Assembly: GCA_036258555.1 (NCBI GenBank)
Contig: DATADL010000034.1
Coordinates: forward strand, 1 to 23,587
Source of the DNA: JALZEG01 sp036258555
Lineage (GTDB): Bacteria > Actinomycetota > CADDZG01 > WHSQ01
Length of the DNA stretch: 23,587 bases
Direction: 5' to 3'
A program made the translations under genes and the position numbers. Each line of letters starts with the position of its first letter. Within the stretch, counting starts at the first letter, position 1. Under the pieces are notes generated by a model, which saw nothing but the letters and a program-made list of their open reading frames with translations, had not been told where the DNA came from and ran no database searches. This document shows positions 6,914-14,570 of this stretch, in pieces.

Positions 6914-6922
6914 GAGGTACTC

Positions 6923-7945
6923 GTGCCTGTCGTCACGATGCGACAGCTGCTGGAGGCTGGGGTCCATTTCGGACACCAGACGAGACGCTGGAACCCGAAG
7001 ATGAAGCGCTTGATCTTCGCCGAGCGCAACGGGATCTACATCCTGGACCTCCAGCAGACGATGACCGGGATCGAGAAGGCGTACACGTTCACGCGCGACC
7101 TCGTGGCCGGCGGCGGGACGATCCTGTTCGTCGCCACCAAGCGCCAGGTCCAGGACGCCGTCGAGGAACAGGCGCAGCGCTGCGGGATGCCGTACGTGAA
7201 CTTCCGCTGGCTCGGCGGGATGCTCACTAACTTCCGCACGATGCACGACCGCATCAAGCGCATGCGCGAGCTCGAGGAGATGGACCAGACCGGCGCCCTC
7301 GACACGCTCCCGAAGAAGGAGGCGCTGTCGCTGCGGCGCGAGTACGACAAGCTCGCCCGGAACCTCGGCGGGCTGCGCCACCTCGACAAGCAGCCGGAGG
7401 CGGTCTACATCCTCGACACGAAGAAGGAGGAGATCGCGGTCCGCGAGGCCAAGAAGCTCGGGATCCCGATCGTCGCCGTGCTCGATACGAACTGCGACCC
7501 GGACGACGTCGACTACGCCATCCCCGGCAACGACGACGCGATCCGCTCGGGCGCGCTCCTCACGAGGGTGATCGCCGACGCGGTGATCGAGGGCAAGTCG
7601 ATGCGCGGCGACCAGGACGAGACCGTGACCGCCGCGGCCGCCGCGACCGCGGACGGCGAGGTGCTGCCGGGCGCCGCGGCCGAGCCGAAGGCCGAGTGGG
7701 AGCTGCAGCTCGAGGCCGAGGAGCAGGCCGAGCGCGAGAAGGCGACGCAGATCGCGACCGGGGGCGGGGACGTCACGCCTCCGGGCGGCACGACGACAGA
7801 CCAGACCGCGGGCACGCCGGTGGAGGAGAGCTCGCTGTCGGCCCCCGTGAGCGGGGGCGCCGGCGACACCGGAGCCGCGGACGACAAGGGCGACGAGCCC
7901 GGCGACCGCTCGCACCCGAGGCCCAAGGAGGACGGCAATGCCTGA
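6923..7945 (+). CDS. rpsB: 30S ribosomal protein S2 with long C-terminal extension
   Basis: S2 joins the small subunit late and helps hold S1-type contacts and the anti-Shine-Dalgarno region. The 340-residue product starts at GTG 6923 behind AAGGAGGT and reads VTMRQLLEAGVHFGHQTRRW, the family signature. The conserved core (TILFVATKRQVQ, FRWLGGMLTNF, AVLDTNCDPD and IPGNDDAIRS) ends near residue 228. A further 110 residues form an Ala/Glu/Gly-rich, low-complexity tail with a charged stretch (EWELQLEAEEQAEREKA). S2 is usually 230-290 residues, so the tail is longer than common, though extensions of this kind are known in Actinomycetota. The end overlaps tsf by 8 nt. Confidence 0.97.
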   Translation: MPVVTMRQLLEAGVHFGHQTRRWNPKMKRLIFAERNGIYILDLQQTMTGIEKAYTFTRDLVAGGGTILFVATKRQVQDAVEEQAQRCGMPYVNFRWLGGMLTNFRTMHDRIKRMRELEEMDQTGALDTLPKKEALSLRREYDKLARNLGGLRHLDKQPEAVYILDTKKEEIAVREAKKLGIPIVAVLDTNCDPDDVDYAIPGNDDAIRSGALLTRVIADAVIEGKSMRGDQDETVTAAAAATADGEVLPGAAAEPKAEWELQLEAEEQAEREKATQIATGGGDVTPPGGTTTDQTAGTPVEESSLSAPVSGGAGDTGAADDKGDEPGDRSHPRPKEDGNA

Positions 7946-8561
7946 GATCTCTGCGAAGGACGTGAAGGCGCTGCGCGACGCGACCGGCGCCGGGATGATG
8001 GACGCCAAGAAGGCCCTGGTCGAGACCGGCGGCGACCTCGACAAGGCTAAGCGCCTCCTGCGCGAGAAGGGCCTCGCCGACGCCGCGAAGCGGACCGGCC
8101 GCGCCGCGAGCGAGGGCATCGTCTACAGCTACATGCACAAGCCCGACCCGAACTACCCGCCGAAGCTCGGGGTGCTGCTCGAGCTCAACTGCGAGACGGA
8201 CTTCGTCGCGAAGACCGAGGCGTTCGAGCGGCTCGCGAAGGACATCGCGATGCACATCTCGTTCGCGGACCCTCAGTGGACGACGCGCGAGGAGGTCCCG
8301 CAGGACATCATCGACGAGGAGTCGGCGATCTACGCGAAGCAGGCGAAGGACTCCGGCAAGCCCGAGCAGGTCGTCGAGAAGATCGTCGCGGGCAAGATGG
8401 AGTCGTTCTACAAGGAGCGGGTCCTGCTCGACCAGGAGTGGATCCAGGACAAGTCGAAGTCGATCAGCCAGCTGATCGACGAGGCCCGGTCCAGCATGGG
8501 CGAGAACGTCGGCGTCGGACGGTTCGCACGGATCCGCGTCGGCGAGGGCGCAGAGGGCTGA
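7938..8561 (+). CDS. tsf: translation elongation factor Ts (short form)
   Basis: EF-Ts recycles EF-Tu by exchanging GDP for GTP. The 207-residue product has the N-terminal UBA-like module (ISAKDVKALRDATGAGMMDA, KKALVETGGDLDKAKRLLREKG) and the core motif LLELNCETDFVAK. The protein then closes after a single dimerisation-type subdomain (YKERVLLDQEW and GENVGVGRFARIRVGEG). Enteric and mycobacterial EF-Ts are about 270-280 residues, so this is the short type known from Thermus, cyanobacteria and some deep actinobacterial lines. ATG 7938 lies inside the end of rpsB behind AAGGAGG, so S2 and EF-Ts are coupled. Confidence 0.96.
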   Translation: MPEISAKDVKALRDATGAGMMDAKKALVETGGDLDKAKRLLREKGLADAAKRTGRAASEGIVYSYMHKPDPNYPPKLGVLLELNCETDFVAKTEAFERLAKDIAMHISFADPQWTTREEVPQDIIDEESAIYAKQAKDSGKPEQVVEKIVAGKMESFYKERVLLDQEWIQDKSKSISQLIDEARSSMGENVGVGRFARIRVGEGAEG

Positions 8562-8565
8562 CGCG

Positions 8566-9318
8566 TTGCAAGAGGGCGGCGTCGCGCCGGAGGCGAAGTA
8601 CAAGAGGGTTCTCGTAAAGCTCTCCGGTGAGGCGTTCGCGGACCCGCAGCACGGGTTCGGCATCGACCCGAGGATCGTGGCGTCGATGGCCCGCCAGATC
8701 GCCGAGGCGCAGGAGCTCGGCGGGCAGCTCGCGCTGGTGATAGGCGGCGGCAACATCGTGCGCGGCCTGTCGGCCTCCGCGCAGGGGACCGACCGCACGA
8801 CCGCCGACTACATGGGGATGCTGTCCACTGTCGTCAACGCCCTCGCGCTGCAGGACGCGCTCGAGAAGGAAGGCGTCAGCACGCGCGTGCAGACGGCTAT
8901 CTGGATGCAGGAGCTCGCCGAGCCGTACATCCGGCGGCGCGCGATCCGTCACCTCGAGAAGGGCCGGGTCGTGATCTTCGCCGGGGGGACCGGCAACCCG
9001 TACTTCTCGACCGACACCGCGGCGGCCCTCCGGGCCCTCGAGATCGGCGCCGAGGCCATCCTCAAGGGGACGCGCGTCGACGGCGTCTACGACTCCGACC
9101 CGCTGGTCAACCCGGACGCGCGCATGTTCTCGTCGCTGTCGTACATCGAGGTCCTGAACCGGGGGCTCAAGGTGATGGACTCGACCGCGATCTCGCTGTG
9201 CATGGACAACGCGCTGCCGATCATCGTCTTCAACCTCCTGGCCGGGAACATCGTGAGGATCCTGTCCGGCGAGGAGGTCGGAACATTGGTCCATTCCGAC
9301 GCGACGGGAGGGCGCTGA
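8566..9318 (+). CDS. pyrH: UMP kinase
   Basis: This amino-acid-kinase-fold enzyme phosphorylates UMP to UDP in pyrimidine synthesis; bacterial forms are hexameric and allosteric. The 250-residue protein shows YKRVLVKLSGEAF at the N-terminus, then VIGGGNIVRG, FAGGTGNPYFSTDTAAALRA and KGTRVDGVYDSDP, all typical of PyrH. TTG 8566 is taken as the start, with AGAGGG 8551-8556 upstream; no better ATG or GTG precedes the conserved region. It lies 4 nt after tsf and 1 nt before frr, the standard tsf-pyrH-frr order. Confidence 0.96.
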   Translation: MQEGGVAPEAKYKRVLVKLSGEAFADPQHGFGIDPRIVASMARQIAEAQELGGQLALVIGGGNIVRGLSASAQGTDRTTADYMGMLSTVVNALALQDALEKEGVSTRVQTAIWMQELAEPYIRRRAIRHLEKGRVVIFAGGTGNPYFSTDTAAALRALEIGAEAILKGTRVDGVYDSDPLVNPDARMFSSLSYIEVLNRGLKVMDSTAISLCMDNALPIIVFNLLAGNIVRILSGEEVGTLVHSDATGGR

Positions 9319-9319
9319 C

Positions 9320-9886
9320 GTGTTCGAGACCAAGGAAGAGGTCCTGCGCGACGCCGAGCACAAGATGAAGAAGGCCGTCGCGGTCAACCAGGAGGAGCTC
9401 GCCTCCATCCGGTCGGGCCGCGCCTCGCCGACGCTGCTCAACCGGGTGACGGTCGACTACTACGGCACGCAGGTGCCGCTCAACCAGATAGCGAACGTCT
9501 CCGTGCCCGAGCCTCGTCTGATGGTCATCGCGCCCTACGACTCCAGCCAGATCGGCGCGATCGAGAAGGCGATCCTCGCTTCGGACCTGGGCATCACGCC
9601 GAACAACGACGGTCAGGTGATCCGGCTCGCGTTCCCGCAGCTGACCGAGGACCGCCGCAAGGAGCTCGTCAAGGTCGCGCACCTGCGCGCGGAGGAGGGC
9701 CGCGTCGCGGTCCGCGGCGTGCGCCGCCACGCGAAGCAGGAGCTCGAACGCATGAAGAAGGACCACAAGCTGTCCGAGGACGAAGAGCGCGGCGCCGAAG
9801 GGCAGCTGCAGAAGCTCACCGACCGCTACGTGGGCGAGGTCGACGCGAACCTGAAGCGCAAGGAAGCGGAGCTCTCCGAGGTCTGA
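9320..9886 (+). CDS. frr: ribosome recycling factor
   Basis: This factor splits post-termination ribosomes together with EF-G. The 188-residue protein has the expected two domains: helices of the three-helix bundle with ELASIRSGRASPTLLNRV and the C-terminal half including VRGVRRHAKQELERMKKD, and between them the beta domain with VDYYGTQVPLNQIANV. Length is normal (185-190). GTG 9320 is preceded by GGGAGGG at 9306-9312. The stop codon at 9884-9886 is followed at once by the cdsA start, so co-translation is likely. Confidence 0.97.
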   Translation: MFETKEEVLRDAEHKMKKAVAVNQEELASIRSGRASPTLLNRVTVDYYGTQVPLNQIANVSVPEPRLMVIAPYDSSQIGAIEKAILASDLGITPNNDGQVIRLAFPQLTEDRRKELVKVAHLRAEEGRVAVRGVRRHAKQELERMKKDHKLSEDEERGAEGQLQKLTDRYVGEVDANLKRKEAELSEV

Positions 9887-10699
9887 GTGCCTCCACCCGC
9901 CCAGCAGCGATCGCTGAAGCAGGCGGTCGTCACCGCCGTGATACTGCTCGCGCTCATCGCCGTCTGCGCGATCGGGGGGCGTCCCTGGTTCTTCGGGCTC
10001 GCCTTCGTCGTCGTCCTGATGTCCGTGTTCGAGCTGCTCGACGCGCTCGTCCAGAAAGGGCGCAAGCCGAGCATCGTGCTGGGGCTCGCGGGCACGGCGG
10101 CCATCCTCGTCGCGGCGTACGAGGAGAAGTTCGCGTACATCGGGATCGCGCTCGCGGTCGCGACGTACGCCGCGATGATCTACGCGCTGCGCCCCAATCG
10201 GGGCGCCACTGCCGGCTCGGACGCGGCGTGGACGATCTTCGCTCTCACGTGGCTCGCGGGCGGGGGGGCCGGAGCGGTGTCGATCCTCGTGATGGACGGC
10301 GGGCTCGCGCTGCTGATCGCGTCGGTGCTGATCGTCGCGTGCGACGACATCGGCGCGTACTTCGCCGGCACGAGCTTCGGCCGCCACAAGATGGCGCCGT
10401 CGGTGTCGCCGGCCAAGTCCTGGGAGGGGTTCGCGGGTGGCATCGGCACGGCGCTGGCGGCCGGCCTCGCCGCCGCGACGATCCTCGACGAGATGACGGT
10501 CCCGACCGGCCTCGCCATCGGGGCGATGGCAGGGCTGCTCGCTCCGGTGGGAGACCTCGTCGAGTCGCTGGTGAAACGCGAGATCGGGATCAAGGACTCG
10601 GGCCGCCTGCTGCCGGGCCACGGGGGGATGCTCGACCGGCTCGACGCGATCATCTTCTGCTGCCCCGCGATATCGCTGTACCTGCACTTCGTCGCCTAG
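9887..10699 (+). CDS. cdsA: phosphatidate cytidylyltransferase
   Basis: This integral membrane enzyme makes CDP-diacylglycerol from phosphatidic acid and CTP, the branch point of phospholipid synthesis. The 270-residue protein has repeated hydrophobic spans (for example AVVTAVILLALIAVCAIGG, the stretch WFFGLAFVVVLMSVFEL, and ALLIASVLIVACDDIGAYFA). The CDS signature is near the end: SLVKREIGIKDSGRLLPGHG followed by GMLDRLD (about 227-253). It starts with GTG directly after the frr stop and has no clear binding site of its own, consistent with coupling. The neighbourhood frr-cdsA-dxr-rseP is conserved in many bacteria. Confidence 0.95.
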   Translation: MPPPAQQRSLKQAVVTAVILLALIAVCAIGGRPWFFGLAFVVVLMSVFELLDALVQKGRKPSIVLGLAGTAAILVAAYEEKFAYIGIALAVATYAAMIYALRPNRGATAGSDAAWTIFALTWLAGGGAGAVSILVMDGGLALLIASVLIVACDDIGAYFAGTSFGRHKMAPSVSPAKSWEGFAGGIGTALAAGLAAATILDEMTVPTGLAIGAMAGLLAPVGDLVESLVKREIGIKDSGRLLPGHGGMLDRLDAIIFCCPAISLYLHFVA

Positions 10700-10714
10700 G
10701 TTTCCTCACGTCCC

Positions 10715-10756
10715 TATGACAGGCCCCGTGTGAGAATTCGCGTTGTGACCTCACAC
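10715..10756 (+). promoter_or_regulatory. candidate dxr promoter and start-codon inverted repeat
   Basis: TATGAC (10715-10720) is a possible -10, which would place transcription at about 10727-10730, right at the dxr GTG. GTGTGAG (10728-10734) pairs perfectly with CTCACAC (10750-10756) across a 15-nt loop and includes the GTG start codon at 10730. An in-frame alternative GTG at 10745 sits in the loop. There is no Shine-Dalgarno sequence for either. It could be an RNA hairpin at the 5' end or an operator. Confidence 0.35.
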
Positions 10757-11845
10757 AGACGGCGCGTCGTGATCCTCGGCTCGACCGGGTCGATCGGACG
10801 GCAGGCCCTCGACGTCGCGGCTCAGCACCCCGACCTTCTAGAGGTCGTCGGGCTCGTGGCGGGGTCGGACGAGGACGCCCTCGGCGCGCAGGTGCGCGAG
10901 ACCGGCGCGGCCCACCACGGGTTGGGGCGCAAGGCGGCCGCGGAGCTCGCGGCGCACGACGACGCCGACGTGGTCCTCAACGCGATCGTCGGATGCGCCG
11001 GGCTCGAGGCGTCGGTCGCGGCCCTGCGGGCGGGCAAGGAGCTCGCGCTCGCGAACAAGGAGAGCCTCGTGGCCGGGGGCCGCGTCTGCCTCGACGCCGC
11101 GGCGGCCGGCGGCGGCACCCTCGTGCCCGTCGACTCCGAGCACGCCGCGCTCGCGCAGTGCCTCGCACGGTGCGACCGCAAGGACGTCGCGAGGATCACG
11201 CTCACCGCGTCGGGCGGTCCGTTCCGCACGCGCGGCGACCTCGGGTCGGTCACGCGGGAAGAGGCGCTCGCCCACCCGACGTGGTCGATGGGCCCGAAGG
11301 TCACGATCGACAGCGCGACGCTGATGAACAAGGGGCTCGAGGTGATCGAGGCGCGCTGGCTGTTCGGCTTCGGCTACGACGACATCGCGATCATCGTCCA
11401 CCCGCAGAGCGTCGTGCACGGGATGGTCGAGCTGCGGGACTCGACGCTACTGCTCCAGGCGGCGCCGACCGACATGCGCATCCCGATCCAGGCGGCGATC
11501 CTCGGCGATCGGCGCGTCGCCGGCGGGTACGAGAGCCTCGACCTCGCGAAGGTCGGGAGCCTCGACTTCGAGGAGGTCGACCGCGAGCGGTTCCCGGCCG
11601 TCGGCCTCGCATACCGAGCGGGCCGCGCGGGCGGCACGGCCCCCGCCGTCCTCAACGCCGCGAACGAGGTGGCGGTGGAGGCCTTCCTCGCCGGGGACCT
11701 GGCGTTCACCGCGATCATGGACGTCGTGGAGGCGGTGCTCGACCGCCACGATCCGGGCGACGACTCGACGGTGGAACAAGTCCTCGACGCGGATCGTTGG
11801 GCCAGGCAGGAAGCTTCCAGGACTATCGCAGGAGTCGCGGCTTGA
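10730..11845 (+). CDS. dxr: 1-deoxy-D-xylulose 5-phosphate reductoisomerase
   Basis: DXR is the second enzyme of the MEP isoprenoid pathway. It turns DXP into MEP using NADPH and a divalent metal. The 371-residue product has the nucleotide-binding GSTGSIG (17-23), NAIVGCAGLEAS, ANKESLVAGG, the metal ligands D135 and E137 (VPVDSEH), the substrate motif TLMNKGLEVIEA (N200, K201, E204) and HPQSVVHGMVE. The C-terminal helical domain follows (VLNAANEVAVEAFL). GTG 10730 and GTG 10745 are both possible starts, and the conserved sequence begins after either. The stop overlaps the rseP start. With ispG two genes downstream, this cluster supplies two MEP steps. Confidence 0.96.
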   Translation: MRIRVVTSHRRRVVILGSTGSIGRQALDVAAQHPDLLEVVGLVAGSDEDALGAQVRETGAAHHGLGRKAAAELAAHDDADVVLNAIVGCAGLEASVAALRAGKELALANKESLVAGGRVCLDAAAAGGGTLVPVDSEHAALAQCLARCDRKDVARITLTASGGPFRTRGDLGSVTREEALAHPTWSMGPKVTIDSATLMNKGLEVIEARWLFGFGYDDIAIIVHPQSVVHGMVELRDSTLLLQAAPTDMRIPIQAAILGDRRVAGGYESLDLAKVGSLDFEEVDRERFPAVGLAYRAGRAGGTAPAVLNAANEVAVEAFLAGDLAFTAIMDVVEAVLDRHDPGDDSTVEQVLDADRWARQEASRTIAGVAA

Positions 11846-13035
11846 ACGCGGGCGTCGTGATCGTCATCGTGGCGATCCTCGTGGTGATCATGATCCACGA
11901 GGCCGGCCACTTCTTCGCCGCGAAGGCCTTCGACTTCAAGGCGACGAAGTTCTTCCTGGGCTTCGGGCCGCGGATCTGGTCGATCAAGCGCGGCGAGACC
12001 GAGTACGGCATCGCGGCGATCCCCGCAGGGGGCTACGTGAAGATCGTCGGGATGAACCCGTACGAGGAGGTCGCTGCCGAGGACCGGAAGAGGGCGTATC
12101 CGAACAAGCCGCGCTGGCAGCGCGCGCTCGTCGTGCTCGCCGGGCCTGCGACGCACTGGATCGTGGCGTTCGTCGTCTTCGCCGCCGCGACGATGGCGAT
12201 CGGCGTCCCGACCGACGAGCCGACCAACCAGGTGAACGCCATATCGGTGCGGACCGAGGGGAGCAGCGAGAGGACGGCCGCCGCGGAGGCGGGCATCCGG
12301 CCGGACGACCGCATCGTCGCGATCGACGGCGACGCCACTCCGGAATGGGAGGAGATCAGCGGCTTCATCAGGGCGCACCCCGACGAGCGGGCGACCCTGA
12401 CGATCGAGCGCGGCGACCGCGAGATCGACGTGCAGGTGCACTTCGGGAAAGCGATCTTCGACGAGGAGGGGCGCGTCGTCGCGTACGCCGGGCCCGGAGA
12501 CCCGATAAGGGATCCCGAGCCCGGCGAGGAGCTCGCAGGGTTCCTGGGCGTCGAACCCGCAACGTTCTTCGACAGGCAGCCGCCCCTCGAGGCGATGGTC
12601 ACCGCGGGCGGCGACGTCGTCGACTCGACCGCGCGGTCGTTCACCGGCATAGGGGCGATCTTCGCCACGGTCTTCAACGGCGAGCTGTTCCGCGAGGTCG
12701 CCGGGTCGGGGGCGCGCGAGGTCTCCGAGGACAGCGCCGTCGGCATCGTCGGGTTCGTGCGGTTCGCCGGTGACATCTTCGCCCTGGGGCGCGTCTACGA
12801 GCTGCTCCAGCTCATAGCGCAGTTCACGATCCTCGTGGGGCTCATGAACCTGCTGCCGCTGCCCCCGCTCGACGGCGGGCACCTCGCGGTCCTGGTCTAC
12901 GAGACCGCAAGCGGCAAGACCGTCGACGTCCGCAAGCTGATACCGGTCGCGGCCGCCGTGATCGCCTTCTTCCTGGTGCTGTTCTTCGCGGTGCTCTATC
13001 TGGACATCTTCAGACCGCTGGCGGCGGGGACCTAG
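11842..13035 (+). CDS. rseP: RseP/Rip1-type site-2 protease (M50 family)
   Basis: This intramembrane zinc metalloprotease cuts membrane-bound anti-sigma factors or signal peptides. The 397-residue protein starts in a membrane span carrying the zinc motif HEAGH (H19, E20, H23). Further features are FGPRIWSIKRGETEYGIAAI and PAGGYVKIVGM, another span (IVAFVVFAAATMAIGV), a PDZ domain (about 130-215 with AGIRPDDRIVAIDGD), and the third zinc ligand in LPPLDGGHL (D344) before a final hydrophobic span. TTG 11842 is used because AGGAG at 11829-11833 is well placed and the TTGA overlap with dxr is typical; GTG 11857 is the alternative. The dxr-rseP-ispG order matches mycobacteria. Confidence 0.94.
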   Translation: MNAGVVIVIVAILVVIMIHEAGHFFAAKAFDFKATKFFLGFGPRIWSIKRGETEYGIAAIPAGGYVKIVGMNPYEEVAAEDRKRAYPNKPRWQRALVVLAGPATHWIVAFVVFAAATMAIGVPTDEPTNQVNAISVRTEGSSERTAAAEAGIRPDDRIVAIDGDATPEWEEISGFIRAHPDERATLTIERGDREIDVQVHFGKAIFDEEGRVVAYAGPGDPIRDPEPGEELAGFLGVEPATFFDRQPPLEAMVTAGGDVVDSTARSFTGIGAIFATVFNGELFREVAGSGAREVSEDSAVGIVGFVRFAGDIFALGRVYELLQLIAQFTILVGLMNLLPLPPLDGGHLAVLVYETASGKTVDVRKLIPVAAAVIAFFLVLFFAVLYLDIFRPLAAGT

Positions 13036-13037
13036 CC

Positions 13038-14207
13038 GTGTACGAGCGCAGGAAGTCCCGGCAGATCCACGTCGGCCGCGTCGCGGTCGGCGGGGACGCG
13101 CCCGTGTCGATCCAGTCGATGACGACCACGAAGACCGACGACGTCGACGCGACCCTGATCCAGGTCCACGAGCTCGCGACCCAGGGCGCCGACATCGTGC
13201 GCGTCGCCGTCCCCCACGAGGGCGACGCGCGTGCGCTGCCGACGATCGTGAAGGAGGGCGGCGTCCCGATCGTCGCCGACATCCACTTCTCCGTGCGCCT
13301 CGCGTTGCTCGCCATCGAGGCCGGGGTCCACGGGCTCCGCCTCAACCCGGGCAACATGCGCAACCCGAAGCACGTCGAAGAGGTCGCCGTCGCTGCGAAG
13401 GAGCGCGGGATCCCCATCCGGATCGGCGTCAACGCCGGATCGCTCGACAAGCGTCTGATCGCCAAGCACGGGCGGCCGACGGCGGACGCGCTCGTCGAGA
13501 GCGCGCTCTACGAGATCGGCCTCCTCGAGGCACACGGCTTCACGGACATCAAGGTCTCGGTCAAGCACCAGAACGTCGCCGAGATGATCCAGGCGTACCG
13601 GATGCTCGCGGCCCGGACCGACGTCCCGCTGCACCTCGGCGTCACCGAGGCGGGGACGCCGAAGCAGGGCATCGTCAAGTCGGCGATCGGGATCGGCACG
13701 CTGCTGGCCGAGGGGATCGGCGACACGATCCGCGTCTCGCTCACCGCCGACCCGGTCGAAGAGGTGAAGGTCGGAAAGCAGATCCTGCAGGCCCTCGGGC
13801 TGCGGCAGGACTCGTTCGACTTCGTGGCATGCCCGTCGTGCGGGCGCGCGGAGCTAGACGTGTTCGCGCTCGCCAACGAGGTCGAGGCCGCCATCGAGAA
13901 GATGGACCTGCCTCCCATGCAGATCGCGGTGATGGGGTGCGAGGTGAACGGTCCCGGCGAGGCGAAGGACGCCGACATCGGCATCGCCGCCGGGCCGGGG
14001 CGCGGCCTGCTGTTCTCGAAGGGCAAGCAGATCGGCTGGGTGCCGCACGACCGTCTGGTCGAGGCCCTGCTCGAAGAGACGCGACGCGTCGCCGACGAGA
14101 TCAGGGCGTCCGGCCAGACCGGCGACGGCGAGCCCGTGGTGCTGAAGGGGGCCGCACGACGGGCCGGGTCGCCCGTCGTCCCGATCGGGATGGGCCCCCC
14201 CGGTTAG
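13038..14207 (+). CDS. ispG: 4-hydroxy-3-methylbut-2-enyl diphosphate synthase
   Basis: IspG is the penultimate MEP-pathway enzyme, an iron-sulphur protein that reduces MEcPP to HMBPP. The 389-residue product has the TIM-barrel half (VSIQSMTTTKTDDVDATLIQ, VADIHFSVRLAL and LRLNPGNM) and the ferredoxin-like half with three cluster cysteines, C265 and C268 (ACPSCGR) and C301 (MGCEVNGPGE), plus the fourth ligand E308. The last about 25 residues are poorly conserved. GTG 13038 lies 3 nt after the rseP stop. The gene ends 3 nt from the stop of a small gene on the opposite strand, with no obvious terminator between them. Confidence 0.97.
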   Translation: MYERRKSRQIHVGRVAVGGDAPVSIQSMTTTKTDDVDATLIQVHELATQGADIVRVAVPHEGDARALPTIVKEGGVPIVADIHFSVRLALLAIEAGVHGLRLNPGNMRNPKHVEEVAVAAKERGIPIRIGVNAGSLDKRLIAKHGRPTADALVESALYEIGLLEAHGFTDIKVSVKHQNVAEMIQAYRMLAARTDVPLHLGVTEAGTPKQGIVKSAIGIGTLLAEGIGDTIRVSLTADPVEEVKVGKQILQALGLRQDSFDFVACPSCGRAELDVFALANEVEAAIEKMDLPPMQIAVMGCEVNGPGEAKDADIGIAAGPGRGLLFSKGKQIGWVPHDRLVEALLEETRRVADEIRASGQTGDGEPVVLKGAARRAGSPVVPIGMGPPG

Positions 14208-14210
14208 CTC

Positions 14211-14363
14211 CTACGGAAGCAGCTCCTCGATCGCCTCGAAGATCCAGTCGTAGCGGTCGCAGCAGCCGAGGGGGCCCTCTTCGCAACACGCCGTGGTCGT
14301 GTCCAGCGCGCTCGTCGCCCCACCGCGGACGCTCGCCAGCTCGTCTACGAACAGCTCCCGCAT
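14211..14363 (-). CDS. orphan double-glycine-leader peptide (RiPP/bacteriocin-like precursor)
   Basis: This 50-residue peptide belongs to no family I can name. Its first 15 residues, MRELFVDELASVRGG, fit the double-glycine leader read by C39 peptidase transporters. Counting back from the cut after Gly15, Leu is at -12, Glu at -8, Leu at -7, Val at -4 and Gly at -2 and -1. The predicted 35-residue core has four cysteines in two pairs (C26, C27, C34, C35 in ACCEEGPLGCC), a Thr triplet and an acidic, aromatic end (YDWIFEAIEELLP). It is therefore a likely secreted or modified peptide. The ATG has AAGGTGG about 6 nt upstream. It lies 76 nt after the bL37 gene on the same strand and may share its transcript. 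No modification enzyme or transporter gene is in the window. Confidence 0.7.
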   Translation of the reverse strand: MRELFVDELASVRGGATSALDTTTACCEEGPLGCCDRYDWIFEAIEELLP

Positions 14364-14439
14364 CGTCTCCACCTTCCCTAGGGTTCCGGTTCCGCCGCAG
14401 CTTTCGTCGCGAGACGAGAGGTTCCTCCTCGGGCCGGGC

Positions 14440-14523
14440 CTACTTGCGGCCGGCGTTCGGCCTCTTGCCGTGGTTCGCCTTGCTCTTGCGCCTCGTCCGG
14501 CGCTTGCGACCTTTCTTAGCCAT
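14440..14523 (-). CDS. 50S ribosomal protein bL37-like micro-protein
   Basis: The 27-residue, extremely basic peptide reads MAKKGRKRRTRRKSKANHGK and ends RPNAGRK. It matches the remembered pattern of mycobacterial bL37 (about 24 residues, MAKRGRKK... ending KANHGKRPN), a large-subunit protein found by cryo-EM. Here three extra residues follow. The reading frame starts at ATG 14523-14521 behind a perfect GGAGGT (plus-strand complement at 14527-14532). Such genes are usually missed by gene callers. It faces away from rimP and lies upstream of the double-glycine peptide gene. Function is by family; no other clue is in the sequence. Confidence 0.85.
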   Translation of the reverse strand: MAKKGRKRRTRRKSKANHGKRPNAGRK

Positions 14524-14570
14524 CGTGACCTCCGCTCCGTGTGCTTGTGAAATAGACGCTGTGGTAAGAT

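Noticed and set aside
6887..6922. A longer S2 beginning at the ATG at 6887.
   Set aside because: The S2 family begins at VTMRQLLEAG, and AAGGAGGT sits directly before GTG 6923. The upstream codons form part of the leader structure.
5786..8119. A 777-aa open frame on the minus strand across xerC, whiG, rpsB and tsf.
   Set aside because: It is antisense to four well-identified genes, is Arg/Leu/Val/Asp-rich and low in complexity as expected for the complement of GC-rich codons, and shows no domain.
10993..13035. A 680-aa fusion-like frame running through dxr into rseP.
   Set aside because: Only the part after the TTG at 11842 is RseP. The earlier part is a shadow frame of dxr with Arg/Gly-rich nonsense composition.
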